Shown one piece after another: positions 8,585-20,224 of a stretch of 64,000 nucleotides of DNA (position 1 is the stretch's first letter; each line of letters begins with the position of its first letter). Origin of the DNA: Mycobacterium senriense (GTDB lineage: Bacteria; Actinomycetota; Actinomycetes; Mycobacteriales; Mycobacteriaceae). The stretch spans positions 3,100,001 through 3,164,000 of the forward strand of contig NZ_AP024828.1 in assembly GCF_019668465.1 (NCBI RefSeq). Direction: 5' to 3'. Under the pieces are notes generated by a model, which worked only from the letters and a program-made list of their open reading frames with translations, did no database searches and was not told the origin of the DNA. The translations under genes and the position numbers were made by a program.

Positions 8585-9802
8585 CTAGCTCAGCCGCTCG
8601 ATCACCATCGCCATGCCCTGGCCGCCGCCGACGCACATGGTCTCCAGGCCGAACGTCTTGTCGTGCGTCTGCAGGTTGTTGAGCAGCGTGGTGGCGATCC
8701 GTGCGCCGGTCATGCCGAAGGGGTGGCCCAGCGCGATCGCCCCGCCGGACACGTTCAGCTTGTCCTCGTCGATGCCCAGCTCGCGCGCCGAGCCCAGCAC
8801 CTGGACGGCGAACGCCTCGTTGATCTCGAACAGGTCGATGTCGCTGACCGACAGCTTGGCGCGCGCCAGCGCCTTCTTGGTCGCCTCGATCGGGCCCAGG
8901 CCCATGATCTCCGGGGACAGGCCGCTGACCGCGGTGGACACGATGCGCGCCAGCGGCGTCAGGCCCAGCTCCTTGGCCTTGGTGTCGCTGGTGATCACCA
9001 CCGCGGCGGCGCCGTCGTTGAGCGGGCACGCGTTGCCCGCGGTCACCGTGCCGTTGGGCCGGAACACCGGCTTGAGCTGGCTGATCTTCTCGTAAGTGGT
9101 GCCGGGGCGTGGGCCGTCGTCGGTGCTCACGGTGGTGCCGTCGGGCAGGGTCACCGGGGTGATCTCGCGCTCGAAGAAGCCGCTCTTGATCGCCTCCTCG
9201 GCGCGGTTCTGGCTGCGCACGCCCCAGTGATCCTGGTCTTCGCGGCTGATGCCGGTCAGCAGCGCCACGTTTTCGGCCGTCTGTCCCATCGCGATATAGA
9301 CGTCGGGGATGTTGTCGTCGGCGCGGGGGTCATGCCACTCGTCGGCGCCCTCGGCCGCGGCCGCCGACCGCTCCTGCGCCTCCTCGAACAGCGAGTTCTT
9401 GGTGTCCGGCCACGAATCGGCGCTGCCCCTGGCGAACCGGGACACGGTCTCCACACCCGCGGAGATGAAGGCGTCACCCTCCCCGGCCTTGATCGCGTGA
9501 AAGGCCATCCGCGAGGTCTGCAGCGACGAGGAGCAGTACCGGTTGACGGTGGTGCCCGGCAGGAAGTCGAAGCCCAGCTCGACGGCGATGACCCGCGCCA
9601 GGTTGAATCCGGATTCGCCGGCCGGCTGGCCGCAGCCCAGGATCAGGTCGTCGATCTGGTGCGGGTTCAGGGCGGGCACCTTGTCGAGGGCGGCGCGCAC
9701 GATCTGGACGGTCAGGTCGTCGGGGCGCATGTTGACCAGCGACCCCTTCATCGCGCGGCCGATCGGCGAGCGAGCGGTTGAGACAATGACGGCTTCAGGC
9801 AT
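8585..9802 (-). CDS. fadA3: Acetyl-CoA acyltransferase (thiolase) FadA3
   Basis: 405-residue thiolase, the last step of beta-oxidation (3-ketoacyl-CoA + CoA to acyl-CoA + acetyl-CoA). The nucleophilic Cys is in VNRYCSSSLQTS, the His in GHPFGMTGAR and the second Cys in MCVGGGQGMAM. The N-terminal PEAVIVSTARSPIG is the family start. It is monocistronic here, convergent with the Bax-inhibitor gene, but belongs functionally with echA8/echA9. Matches Rv1074c. Confidence 0.95.
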   Translation of the reverse strand: MPEAVIVSTARSPIGRAMKGSLVNMRPDDLTVQIVRAALDKVPALNPHQIDDLILGCGQPAGESGFNLARVIAVELGFDFLPGTTVNRYCSSSLQTSRMAFHAIKAGEGDAFISAGVETVSRFARGSADSWPDTKNSLFEEAQERSAAAAEGADEWHDPRADDNIPDVYIAMGQTAENVALLTGISREDQDHWGVRSQNRAEEAIKSGFFEREITPVTLPDGTTVSTDDGPRPGTTYEKISQLKPVFRPNGTVTAGNACPLNDGAAAVVITSDTKAKELGLTPLARIVSTAVSGLSPEIMGLGPIEATKKALARAKLSVSDIDLFEINEAFAVQVLGSARELGIDEDKLNVSGGAIALGHPFGMTGARIATTLLNNLQTHDKTFGLETMCVGGGQGMAMVIERLS

Positions 9803-9895
9803 GGTGGTTCCCTTCAGATCCCTGCAGATCCCACAGATGGGGCTGGCTCGCTTCGCCTTCGGGCGGTAGGTCCACCCCGACGGGTGAGAACAAAT

Positions 9896-10864
9896 CTAGT
9901 CGCTGCCGACCTCGGGGCACGAAGACGGGGCAGGTCCGGGCGCCGGACGCCGCCACAGCCGCGACATCACGCTGGTGCGCGTGTGCCGCTGACCGAGCAC
10001 CGGCGTCGCCGCCGGCACCGGCGAACTCACCGGCGGACGCTCCACCTCCTCACCCAGCGCGTCGCAGAGGGCGAGCAGCAGCGCGTCGGCCGCGAGCGCA
10101 TAGGCCGGTGCCGAGGGGTGGAAGCCGTCGGCGGAGAACATGACGTCTGGCGTGGCCCGGAATTGCGGCGCCATCAGCTGCGCCAACGGCACCGGCACGC
10201 CGCCGGCCGACCGGACCGCCGTGGTCTGGGCGCGCGCAAGCTGCAGGCAACGCTCGTGCGCCAGCGACCGCAGCGGCTGCGGAATGGCGCTGATGAACCC
10301 GAGATCGGGGCAGGTGCCGACGATCACCACGGCGCCGCGGGCGCGCAACTTGCGGACGGTCAACCCCAGCCGCTGCGCCGACTGGCTGATGCCGTTCAGC
10401 GCGGTCACGTCGTTGGCGCCGACCATGATCACCGCGATGTCCGGCGGCGGGCCGGCCACGAACATCGCGTCGACCTGACCGCACACGCCCTTGGAGGTGG
10501 CGCCCACGATCGCCTTGGTGCTCAGCCGGATGCGTTTGCCAGTCTGCTCGGCGAGGCCGCGGGCGATCCGTACCCCGGGCACTTCGTCGGCGCTCATGCA
10601 GCCGTATCCGGCGGCGGTCGAGTCACCGAAGATCATCAGGTGCTGGTCGACCGCCAGGCCGCGATGCCACCGTTCCACCGGACCGCCGCCGCGCACGTAC
10701 ACGCCGTCCGCCCGGGGCGGGATGTCCCAGGACTTGGGGATGATCGTGCGCGCGTGGGTCGCCTGGCCGACCAACAGACTGCGTGCCCCCAGGTAGGCGG
10801 TTCCTGTTGAGGCCAGCGCGCCCGCTGTGGCCAGGGCGATCGCCGAACGACGTGGCACCCGCAT
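9896..10864 (-). CDS. Exported/anchored SGNH (GDSL) esterase
   Basis: 322 residues from ATG at 10864 (a GTG two codons upstream is an alternative). The N-terminus MRVPRRSAIALATAGALAS is a signal peptide or anchor. Block I F-G-D-S-T-A-A-G holds the nucleophile, V-G-A-N-D-V is the block III Asn, and D-G-F-H-P-S supplies the Asp/His pair, so the SGNH catalytic set is complete. It corresponds to Rv1075c, which I recall as a GDSL-type esterase active on short-chain esters. The last ~50 residues are basic and proline-rich. It is divergent from lipU. Confidence 0.88.
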   Translation of the reverse strand: MRVPRRSAIALATAGALASTGTAYLGARSLLVGQATHARTIIPKSWDIPPRADGVYVRGGGPVERWHRGLAVDQHLMIFGDSTAAGYGCMSADEVPGVRIARGLAEQTGKRIRLSTKAIVGATSKGVCGQVDAMFVAGPPPDIAVIMVGANDVTALNGISQSAQRLGLTVRKLRARGAVVIVGTCPDLGFISAIPQPLRSLAHERCLQLARAQTTAVRSAGGVPVPLAQLMAPQFRATPDVMFSADGFHPSAPAYALAADALLLALCDALGEEVERPPVSSPVPAATPVLGQRHTRTSVMSRLWRRPAPGPAPSSCPEVGSD

Positions 10865-11102
10865 GGTCACGCGATCAAGTCTAGAGCGGCTGCAGGTTTC
10901 GCGCGGGTGGCTGAAAAACGAACTGATTACGGTGCGAAGCAAAACTGGTATCGAATCAGCTATTTCATACGTTGCACTAAGCATCGCCTGTCAAGCTGAA
11001 GTCAAGGGGTTGGCTGAGCGCTTTGGCAAACGGCTGAACCAAAACGCTCGGTCGCCTCGTCACATGCTGTATCGGACTACGACGGCGTAGGAAGTGTTGA
11101 GC

Positions 11103-12170
11103 ATGACTGCACCTAGCAAGGAATCGGGGTCATCGGCAACTACCGTTCGACTCCATGACGTCCTGAGAGCGCGTCGAGACCGGGCGCGCAAATTCGCCAT
11201 CAGCGACGGGGCACCCGTCGAGGTTCTGGAATCCGGGCCCAGCGTCGCCGCGCGACTGGCGAACCTCACCTCGCGTCTGACCATCCGGCCGATCCTGTCC
11301 GTCGGCAGCCATGTCCCCAACCTGCCCTGGCCCTGGGGTCTCATCGACCTCACGGCCCGGGTGCTGATCCCGGCGTCGGCCACCGTCCGCGAGACCGTGA
11401 AGCTGCCCCATGCGTCGGCGCAGCTGGTCCGCGCGCCCGGGGTGCTGCCCGCCGACGGCAGCCGCCGCGTGATCGTCTACCTCCACGGCGGTGCCTTTCT
11501 GACTTGTGGGGCGAACTCGCACGGCCGGCTCGTCGAAGCCCTGTCCAAGTTCGCGGACTCGCCCATCCTGGTGGTCAATTACCGTCTGCTGCCGAAGAAT
11601 TCGGTCGGGATGGCCCTCCAGGACTGCCACGACGCGTACCGGTGGCTGCGCCGGCGCGGGTACGAACCCGACCAGATCGTGCTGGCCGGCGACTCCGCGG
11701 GCGGCTACCTGGCTCTAACGTTGGCCCAGCGCCTGCAGGAGGAGGGTGAGGAGCCCGCTGCGCTGGTGGCGATCTCGCCCCTGCTGCAGCTGGCCAAGGA
11801 ACCCAAGCAGGCTCACCCCAACATCGAGACGGATGCGATGTTCACCGCCGGGGCGTTCGATGCGCTCTCCGAGCTGGTGGCCGGGGCGGCCCGGAAGAAC
11901 ATCGTCGACGGGAAGCCCGAAGAGATCTACGAGCCGCTGGAGCACATCAAGCCAGGGCTGCCGCGCACGCTGATCCACGTGTCGGGCTCCGAGGTGCTGT
12001 TACACGACGCACGGCTGGCCGCGAGCAGGCTGGCCGCGGTGGGCGTTCCGGCCGAGGTGCGGGTGTGGCCCGGGCAGGTCCACGACTTCCAGCTGGCCGC
12101 GCCGATGGTCCCCGAGGCCATCCGCTCGCTCCGACAGATCGGCGACTACATCCGCGAGGCCACCGGCTAA
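11103..12170 (+). CDS. lipU: Hormone-sensitive-lipase-family esterase LipU
   Basis: 355 residues. The HSL-family oxyanion motif H-G-G-A-F is followed by the nucleophile elbow G-D-S-A-G-G-Y; the C-terminal Asp/His pair is likely in VRVWPGQVHDF. These are carboxyl esterases/lipases. The ATG at 11103 is chosen because AGGAAG lies eight bases upstream; a GTG at 11094 sits on top of that site. It is longer at the N-terminus (~60 residues) than the LipU I remember from M. tuberculosis. The 238-base divergent gap before it (10865-11102) is AT-richer than its surroundings and should hold both promoters. Confidence 0.87.
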   Translation: MTAPSKESGSSATTVRLHDVLRARRDRARKFAISDGAPVEVLESGPSVAARLANLTSRLTIRPILSVGSHVPNLPWPWGLIDLTARVLIPASATVRETVKLPHASAQLVRAPGVLPADGSRRVIVYLHGGAFLTCGANSHGRLVEALSKFADSPILVVNYRLLPKNSVGMALQDCHDAYRWLRRRGYEPDQIVLAGDSAGGYLALTLAQRLQEEGEEPAALVAISPLLQLAKEPKQAHPNIETDAMFTAGAFDALSELVAGAARKNIVDGKPEEIYEPLEHIKPGLPRTLIHVSGSEVLLHDARLAASRLAAVGVPAEVRVWPGQVHDFQLAAPMVPEAIRSLRQIGDYIREATG

Positions 12171-12232
12171 CTCGCGCAAACCGCGGGGAGAGTAGTTGTG
12201 CGCCGCGCGAAACCGCCTGAGACCATGAACGC

Positions 12233-13639
12233 ATGCGGATCGCCCAGCACATCAGTGACCTCATCGGCGGCACACCGCTGGTGCGTCTGAATTCCGTCGT
12301 CCCCGACGGCGCCGGCATCGTGGCGGCCAAGGTCGAATACCTCAATCCCGGTGGCAGCTCCAAGGACCGGATCGCGGTGAAGATGATCGACGCCGCCGAG
12401 GCCAGCGGACAGCTGCGGCCCGGCGGCACCATCGTCGAACCCACCTCGGGCAACACCGGAGTCGGGCTGGCCCTCGTCGCCCAGCACCGCGGCTACAAGT
12501 GCGTGTTCGTCTGCCCCGACAAGGTCAGCGAGGACAAGCGCAACGTGCTGATGGCCTACGGCGCCGAGGTCGTTGTGTGCCCGACCGCCGTGCCGCCCGA
12601 GCACCCGGACAGTTACTACAGCGTCTCCGACCGGCTGGTCACCGAGATCGACGGAGCATGGAAGCCCGACCAGTACGCCAACCCGGAGGGGCCGGCCAGC
12701 CACTACGCCACCACCGGCCCGGAGATCTGGGCCGACACCGACGGCAAGGTCACCCACTTCGTCGCGGGCATCGGCACCGGCGGAACGATCACCGGCGCGG
12801 GCCGCTACCTCAAAGAGGTGTCGGGCGGCGCGGTGCGCATCATCGGCGCCGACCCGGAGGGATCGGTGTACTCCGGCGGTACCGGCCGGCCCTATCTGGT
12901 GGAGGGCGTCGGTGAGGACTTCTGGCCGCAGGCCTATGACCGCACGGTGCCCGACGAGATCATCGCCGTCTCCGACTCCGACTCGTTCGACATGACCCGG
13001 CGGTTGGCCCGCGAGGAAGCGATGCTGGTCGGCGGCTCGTGCGGGATGGCGGTGGTCGCCGCGCTCAAGGTCGCCGAGCAGGCCGGCCCCGACTCGATCG
13101 TGGTGGTGCTGCTGCCCGACGGCGGACGCGGCTACATGTCGAAGATCTTCAACGACGCCTGGATGTCGTCGTACGGGTTCCTGCGCAGCCGTCTCGACGG
13201 CTCCACCGAACAGTCCCGGGTCGGCGACGTGCTGCGCCGCAAGTCCGGGGAGCTGCCCGACCTGGTGCACACCCACCCGTCCGAGACCGTGCGCGACGCG
13301 ATCGGCATCCTGCGTGAGTACGGGGTGTCGCAGATGCCGGTGGTCGGCGCCGAGCCGCCGGTGATGGCGGGGGAGGTCGCCGGCAGCGTCTCCGAGCGCG
13401 AACTGTTGTCGGCCGTTTTCGAGGGCCGGGCGAAATTGGCCGACGCGGTCGCGCAGCACATGAGCCCGCCGCTGCCGATGATCGGCGCCGGGGAGTCGGT
13501 CAGCGCGGCCGGCAAGGCGCTGCGCGATTGGGATGCGCTGATGGTGGTCGAGGAAGGCAAACCGGTTGGGGTGATCACCCGCTATGACTTGCTGGGCTTC
13601 CTTTCCGAGGGACCGCGGGGGCTGTCCGGGCGCCGCTAG
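12233..13639 (+). CDS. cbs: Cystathionine beta-synthase
   Basis: 468 residues. Condenses serine and homocysteine to cystathionine with PLP. The N-terminal fold-type II domain has the PLP-Lys in GGSSKDRIAVKM, the phosphate-contacting SGNTGVGLA and the glycine loop GIGTGGTITGAG. The C-terminal ~130 residues hold two CBS motifs (THPSETVRDAIGIL and ...AGESVSAAGKAL), a regulatory pair that in the family binds adenosyl ligands. There is no heme-binding N-terminal extension. With metB two genes on, it provides both halves of a transsulfuration route. Confidence 0.95.
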   Translation: MRIAQHISDLIGGTPLVRLNSVVPDGAGIVAAKVEYLNPGGSSKDRIAVKMIDAAEASGQLRPGGTIVEPTSGNTGVGLALVAQHRGYKCVFVCPDKVSEDKRNVLMAYGAEVVVCPTAVPPEHPDSYYSVSDRLVTEIDGAWKPDQYANPEGPASHYATTGPEIWADTDGKVTHFVAGIGTGGTITGAGRYLKEVSGGAVRIIGADPEGSVYSGGTGRPYLVEGVGEDFWPQAYDRTVPDEIIAVSDSDSFDMTRRLAREEAMLVGGSCGMAVVAALKVAEQAGPDSIVVVLLPDGGRGYMSKIFNDAWMSSYGFLRSRLDGSTEQSRVGDVLRRKSGELPDLVHTHPSETVRDAIGILREYGVSQMPVVGAEPPVMAGEVAGSVSERELLSAVFEGRAKLADAVAQHMSPPLPMIGAGESVSAAGKALRDWDALMVVEEGKPVGVITRYDLLGFLSEGPRGLSGRR

Positions 13640-13737
13640 TTCACGGCGCCGCGCGTCTCGCTGGGGCGCGACGCGCTCGGGTACTGTTTCGGCTGTCCCA
13701 GCTAGGGGTCCAGCTGACCCGGAGTGGAAGGTTGCCC

Positions 13738-14472
13738 ATGACCGATCAACCGCCGCCCGGCGGCGCTTACCCGCCACCCCCCTCGTCGCCCGGGCCCGCG
13801 GGCGATCAGCCGCCGCCGGCTGGACAGCAGATGCCGCCGCCGCCTCCGCAGGCGCCCGCCGGGTCCTATCCGCCGCCCCCGCCCCCGCCGCCCGGCGGGT
13901 CGTACCCGCCGCCCCCGCCGTCGGCCGGCGGGTACGCGCCGCCGCCACCCGGGCCGGCGATCCGCACGCTGCCGACGCAGGACTACACGCCGTGGCTCAC
14001 CCGCGCGCTGGCGTTCGTCATCGACATCCTCCCGTACATCGTGGTGCACGGGATCGGCACCGCGATCCTGGTCGCCACCCAGCAGACCGCCTGCATCACC
14101 GACGTCACGCAGTACGCCGTCAACCAGTACTGTGCCACCCAGAACTCGACCGTCGGCATGGTGGCGCAGTGGCTGGCGTCGATAATCGGGCTGTTCTATC
14201 TGATCTGGAATTACGGCTACCGGCAGGGCACCACCGGGTCGAGCGTCGGCAAGTCCGTGCTGAAGTGCAAGGTGGTCAGCGAGATCACCGGTCAACCCAT
14301 CGGCTTCGGGCTGTCGGTGGTGCGCTCGCTGGCACACTTCGTCGACGCGATCATCTGCTTCATCGGTTTCCTTTTCCCGCTGTGGGATTCGAAGCGTCAA
14401 ACGCTGGCGGACAAGATCATGACGACGGTGTGCTTGCCGATCGACGGGGCCGAGAGGCCGGCCGTCACCTAG
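13738..14472 (+). CDS. pra: Proline-rich antigen Pra, RDD-family membrane protein
   Basis: 244 residues from ATG 13738 with GGAAGG upstream. The first ~75 residues are almost entirely Pro/Gly/Ala/Ser/Tyr with PPPPP and GGSYPPP repeats. The remainder is an RDD domain with three hydrophobic helices, beginning TPWLTRALAFVIDILPYIVV (the R..D pattern) and ending DKIMTTVCLP. Homologues are surface-exposed T-cell antigens; a molecular role is not known. It sits between cbs and metB on the same strand. Its TAG stop forms part of a TAGGCT box before metB. Confidence 0.9.
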   Translation: MTDQPPPGGAYPPPPSSPGPAGDQPPPAGQQMPPPPPQAPAGSYPPPPPPPPGGSYPPPPPSAGGYAPPPPGPAIRTLPTQDYTPWLTRALAFVIDILPYIVVHGIGTAILVATQQTACITDVTQYAVNQYCATQNSTVGMVAQWLASIIGLFYLIWNYGYRQGTTGSSVGKSVLKCKVVSEITGQPIGFGLSVVRSLAHFVDAIICFIGFLFPLWDSKRQTLADKIMTTVCLPIDGAERPAVT

Positions 14473-14475
14473 GCT
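14470..14475 (+). promoter_or_regulatory. Candidate leaderless -10 box for metB
   Basis: TAGGCT overlaps the stop codon of pra and ends eight bases before the metB ATG, which has no evident ribosome binding site. It could start a leaderless metB transcript in addition to readthrough from pra. Confidence 0.3.
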
Positions 14476-14483
14476 GACCGTCG

Positions 14484-15662
14484 ATGAGCGACGACCGCAA
14501 CGGGCACCCCGAGTTCACCGGACTGGCCACCAAAGCGATTCACGCCGGCTATCGGCCGGACCCGGCAACCGGCGCGGTGAACGCCCCGATCTACGCCAGC
14601 AGCACCTTCGCCCAGGACGGTGTCGGCGCCCTGCGCGGCGGGTTCGAATACGCGCGCACCGGCAACCCGACCCGCGCCGCGCTGGAAGCGGCGCTGGCCG
14701 CCGTCGAAGACGGCGCCTACGGACGGGCCTTCGGTTCGGGCATGGCCGCCACCGATTGCGCCCTGCGCGCGCTGCTGCGCCCCGGCGACCATGTGGTCAT
14801 CCCGAACGACGCCTACGGCGGCACCTTCCGGCTGATCGACAAGGTCTTCACCCAGTGGGGCGTGGAGTACACGCCGGTGGCGCTGCACGAGCTGGACGCC
14901 GTCGCCGCCGCGATGACGTCGCGAACCCGGCTGATCTGGGCGGAAACCCCGACCAATCCACTGCTGTCCATCGCCGACATCGCCGCGCTGGCCGAACTGG
15001 CGGCCGGGCGGGCCAGCAAAAGCCCAGCAAAGGTGTTGGTGGACAACACTTTTGCCTCACCCGCGTTGCAGCAGCCGTTGACGCTGGGCGCCGACATCGT
15101 GCTGCACTCGACCACCAAATACATCGGTGGGCACTCCGACGTGGTGGGCGGTGCGCTGGTCTCAAACGATCAGGAGCTGGACGAGGCGTTCGCCTTTCTG
15201 CAGAACGGTGCCGGCGCGGTGCCCGGCCCGTTCGACGCCTACCTGACGATGCGCGGCCTGAAGACACTGGTGCTACGCATGCAGCGACACAGCGAAAACG
15301 CTTCTGCCGTAGCGGAATTCCTCGAAGGCCACCCCGCGGTGAGCGCGGTGCTCTATCCCGGCCTGCCCTCGCACCCCGGCCATCAGGTCGCCGCACGGCA
15401 GATGAGTGCCTTCGGCGGCATGGTTTCGGTCCGCATGCGCGGCGGCCGCGACGCCGCCCGCGATCTGTGCGCCAAGACCAGGGTCTTCATCCTGGCGGAA
15501 TCGCTGGGCGGGGTCGAGTCGCTGATCGAGCACCCCAGCGCGATGACGCACGCATCGACGGCCGGATCGCAATTGGAGGTCCCCGATGATCTGGTGCGCC
15601 TGTCGGTCGGCATCGAAGACATCGCGGACCTGCTGGCCGATCTCGATCAGGCCCTGGGCTAG
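14484..15662 (+). CDS. metB: Cystathionine gamma-synthase MetB
   Basis: 392-residue Cys/Met-metabolism PLP enzyme (fold type I). The PLP-Lys is in LHSTTKYIGGHSDVVGG, and the cofactor region FGSGMAATDCALRALL and the W-A-E-T-P-T-N-P-L segment are typical. It makes cystathionine from an activated homoserine and cysteine, or acts as gamma-lyase; the subfamilies cannot be separated safely by eye. Being two genes from cbs, it likely shares the transsulfuration pathway. It ends 38 bases before a hairpin element and is convergent with greA. Confidence 0.92.
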   Translation: MSDDRNGHPEFTGLATKAIHAGYRPDPATGAVNAPIYASSTFAQDGVGALRGGFEYARTGNPTRAALEAALAAVEDGAYGRAFGSGMAATDCALRALLRPGDHVVIPNDAYGGTFRLIDKVFTQWGVEYTPVALHELDAVAAAMTSRTRLIWAETPTNPLLSIADIAALAELAAGRASKSPAKVLVDNTFASPALQQPLTLGADIVLHSTTKYIGGHSDVVGGALVSNDQELDEAFAFLQNGAGAVPGPFDAYLTMRGLKTLVLRMQRHSENASAVAEFLEGHPAVSAVLYPGLPSHPGHQVAARQMSAFGGMVSVRMRGGRDAARDLCAKTRVFILAESLGGVESLIEHPSAMTHASTAGSQLEVPDDLVRLSVGIEDIADLLADLDQALG

Positions 15663-15697
15663 AAGCCCCGATCAGGCTTTCGGGCGCCTGACCGATG

Positions 15698-15743
15698 GTG
15701 GCGACCCGCTGCCGCCCGGCTACGCCGGGCTTGCGATCGCCAC
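15698..15743. repeat. Dispersed intergenic hairpin element, copy 1
   Basis: Outer arms GTGGCGA (15698-15704) and TCGCCAC (15737-15743) enclose an inner perfect stem GCCCGGC-TAC-GCCGGGC (15714-15730). It lies exactly between the convergent metB and greA genes. A near-identical element stands at 43012-43056 between another convergent pair. It may end transcription in both directions, although no U run follows. Confidence 0.7.
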
Positions 15744-15747
15744 GGGA

Positions 15748-16242
15748 TCAGGAGTGGTAGGGCTCCGCGCTGACCAGCGTGACCTCGACGGTGTTGCCGT
15801 TGGGCACCACGTAGGTGCGGGTCTCGCCTTCCTTGGCGTCGATCAGGGCGCCGCCTAGCGGTGAATTGGGCGAGTACACCTCGAGCTTGCCGTCGTTGAC
15901 GCCCTCCTGGCGGGTGGCGATCAGGAAGGTCTCCGTGTCGGACTTGTCGCCGTTGTAGTAGACCTTCACCACCGAGCCGGGCAGCGCGACGCCGGACTGC
16001 TTGGGCGCCTCGCCGACCTTGGCGTTGTTGAGCAGGTCCTGCAGCTGACGGATCCGGGCCTCCTGCTGGCCCTGCTCTTCGCGGGCGGCGTGGTAGCCGC
16101 CGTTCTCGCGCAGGTCGCCCTCCTCGCGGCGGTCGTTGATCTCCGCGGCGATGACCGGACGATTCGCGATCAGGTGATCGAGCTCGGCCTTGAGGCGATC
16201 GTGTGACTCCTGGGTAAGCCAGGTCACGGAAGTGTCCGTCAT
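15748..16242 (-). CDS. greA: Transcription elongation factor GreA
   Basis: 164 residues, the standard GreA length. The N-terminal coiled coil carries the acidic tip D-L-R-E-N in [15 protein letters not shown] that enters the RNA polymerase secondary channel and stimulates transcript cleavage; the C-terminal FKBP-like domain contains [22 protein letters not shown] ribosome site precedes the ATG by about ten bases. The 221-base gap upstream (16243-16463) shows no gene and should hold its promoter. Confidence 0.96.
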   Translation of the reverse strand: MTDTSVTWLTQESHDRLKAELDHLIANRPVIAAEINDRREEGDLRENGGYHAAREEQGQQEARIRQLQDLLNNAKVGEAPKQSGVALPGSVVKVYYNGDKSDTETFLIATRQEGVNDGKLEVYSPNSPLGGALIDAKEGETRTYVVPNGNTVEVTLVSAEPYHS

Positions 16243-16463
16243 CTCGTCGTGCTCCTCGTATGTTGTTTCGCGAGTTCGCGTTAAGCAGTGTCAGCCCCGC
16301 CGCCCCCGGAGCGTGCGGGTCCCTCCCCGCGTGCTGCCGCTCCGTTTTGCTCACGGTCGCTAATGCAGCAACACGGCCCCAACCGGAACCGTGCATTCAT
16401 CCATGTTACCACTGCGCAAACAGTTGATGACCCCATATTCGCAGTTCGTCGTGGATCGGGAGG

Positions 16464-16898
16464 TCACGCCGGGCGCAGGTAGGCGGGCACATCGGTGCCG
16501 CAGCCATAGATGTCGGCCACCACCGGCGGTTCGAAGGATTTCACCGTCGTGGTCACCTGCACGGTGGCCGCGTCCGACGGCGGGACCAGCAGCTCGCGCC
16601 GGCCCGTCTCGCTGCCGTCCTGCGCGCGGACCCGCACGATGCAGTCCACCGGCCGCGACGGATCCGATCGCGTCACGCTGATGGTTATCGACGCCGTCTG
16701 GTCGTCGATCAACCGGTAGCCGGCCATCGTCCCCTTGACGTCGCTGGTGCCGAACCGGTGATAACCGATGACGGCGATGACGAGTCCGGCCACGATCACC
16801 AACGCGCCCAGCGCGGCGATCAGCCACCGCCGCGGGATACGCGACAGCCGGGAGCGTCCGTAGCGGGCCTCCGGGCGGGAAATCGGGGTTTCGGTCAT
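16464..16898 (-). CDS. DUF4307 membrane protein
   Basis: 144 residues. A basic N-terminus (RYGRSRLSRIPRRW) precedes one hydrophobic helix (LIAALGALVIVAGLVIAVIG); the rest is predicted outside as a small beta-rich domain with two Cys (VDCIV and YGCGTDVPAY) that may pair. This fits DUF4307 and the Rv1081c position between greA and mca. Function unknown. It is divergent from mca across 122 bases. Confidence 0.82.
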   Translation of the reverse strand: MTETPISRPEARYGRSRLSRIPRRWLIAALGALVIVAGLVIAVIGYHRFGTSDVKGTMAGYRLIDDQTASITISVTRSDPSRPVDCIVRVRAQDGSETGRRELLVPPSDAATVQVTTTVKSFEPPVVADIYGCGTDVPAYLRPA

Positions 16899-17020
16899 AC
16901 CTGGTTATGCCTGTTTTGCCTGGTCGTCGGCCGCCGGGCACCAGCCGGCGGCATGCAACGAAGTCGGAACTGGAATTATAGGGTCAGACCGGGCGACCAC
17001 CAGAGGTGACAAGGGAGCAC

Positions 17021-17893
17021 GTGAGCGAATTGCGGTTGATGGCGGTGCATGCCCACCCCGACGACGAGTCCAGCAAGGGCGCGGCCACGCTGGCCCGCTA
17101 CGCCGACGAGGGCCACCGGGTGCTGGTGGTCACGTTGACCGGCGGCGAGCGCGGCGACATTCTCAACCCGGCGATGGACCTGCCTGAGGTGCATGGACAC
17201 ATCGCCGAAATCCGTCGTGACGAGATGGCCAAGGCCGCCGAGATACTCGGCGTGGAGCACACCTGGCTGGGTTTCGTCGACTCCGGGCTGCCGCAGGGTG
17301 ACCCGCCGCCGCCGTTGCCCGAAGGCTGTTTCGCGCTGGTGCCGCTGGAGGAGTCGGTCGAGGCGCTGGTCCGCGTGGTCCGTGAGTTCCGCCCGCACGT
17401 GATGACCACGTACGACGAGACCGGCGGCTATCCCCATCCCGATCACGTTCGCTGCCATCAGGTTTCGGTTGGCGCGTTCGAGGCGGCCGGCGATTACCGG
17501 CTCTTCCCGGACGCCGGTGAGCCGTGGACGGTGTCCAAGCTCTACTACAACCACGGGTTCCTGCGCGCGCGGATGCAATTGCTGCACGACGAAGCCATCA
17601 AGCACGGTCAAGAACCCCCGTTCAAGAAGTGGCTCGAACACTGGGACGCCAAGTACGATCCGTTCGAGTCCCGGGTCACCACGCGGGTCGAGTGCTCGGC
17701 GTACTTCAGTCAGCGCGACGACGCGCTGCGCGCACACACCACCCAGATCGACCCCGACCACGACTTCTTCGCCGCTCCCATCGCGTGGCAGCAACGGCTT
17801 TGGCCCACTGAGGAATTCGAGTTGGCGCGCTCACGCGTCCCGGTCCGGCTGCCCGAGGACGACCTGTTCGCCGGAATCGAGAGCGACGAGTGA
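17021..17893 (+). CDS. mca: Mycothiol S-conjugate amidase Mca
   Basis: 290 residues. Zinc amidase that cleaves mycothiol S-conjugates of electrophiles to a mercapturic acid and GlcN-Ins, a detoxification step of actinobacteria. The LmbE/PIG-L motif H-P-D-D-E near the N-terminus and H-P-D-H in [13 protein letters not shown] supply the metal ligands and base. The GTG at 17021 is preferred because AAGGGAGC lies just before it; an in-frame GTG at 17006 does not have a site. The stop overlaps the next gene's GTG. Confidence 0.95.
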   Translation: MSELRLMAVHAHPDDESSKGAATLARYADEGHRVLVVTLTGGERGDILNPAMDLPEVHGHIAEIRRDEMAKAAEILGVEHTWLGFVDSGLPQGDPPPPLPEGCFALVPLEESVEALVRVVREFRPHVMTTYDETGGYPHPDHVRCHQVSVGAFEAAGDYRLFPDAGEPWTVSKLYYNHGFLRARMQLLHDEAIKHGQEPPFKKWLEHWDAKYDPFESRVTTRVECSAYFSQRDDALRAHTTQIDPDHDFFAAPIAWQQRLWPTEEFELARSRVPVRLPEDDLFAGIESDE

Positions 17894-18187
17894 ATCACCT
17901 CTATCTGGTCGTGACCGCCGCCGGCTGGCAGGCCGACGGCCCGCCCCACCACACCGGCCCCGATTTCGGCAAGGCCAGCCCGATCGGGCTGCTGATCGTC
18001 GTGTTGCTTTTGATCAGCACGCTGTTTCTGCTGCGGTCGATGAACCGCCAGCTGAAGAAGGTGCCGGAATCGTTTGATCCCAAGCATCCCGAACCGGACC
18101 AGGCCGCCGACGAGGGCACCGACGCGGTCGACCCGGGCGGCGCCCCCGACCAGGCGGACGGTTCACCGCGAGCCCCGGGGCCCGGCG

Positions 18188-18201
<14 letters not shown>
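17890..18201 (+). CDS. Small single-pass membrane protein after mca
   Basis: 103 residues, starting GTG within the GTGA overlap with the mca stop. One hydrophobic helix ([20 protein letters not shown]) is followed by [16 protein letters not shown] and an acidic, Pro-rich disordered tail of ~40 residues. Corresponds to Rv1083 in position. The tight coupling to mca suggests coordinated expression, but no function is known. It overlaps the following gene by 14 bases. Confidence 0.75.
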
Positions 18202-20203
<2,002 letters not shown>

Positions 20204-20211
20204 CGCGCGGT

Positions 20212-20217
20212 TACCCT
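20212..20217 (+). promoter_or_regulatory. Candidate leaderless -10 box, ketosteroid isomerase
   Basis: TACCCT followed by seven bases and the ATG at 20225. No ribosome binding site is visible, consistent with a leaderless message. Confidence 0.45.
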
Positions 20218-20224
20218 GCGTCCC

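Noticed and set aside
12167..13948. 593-codon minus-strand frame opposite cbs and pra
   Set aside because: Antisense of cbs with its PLP and CBS motifs; composition is Arg/His/Gly/Asp-rich and has no recognisable domain.
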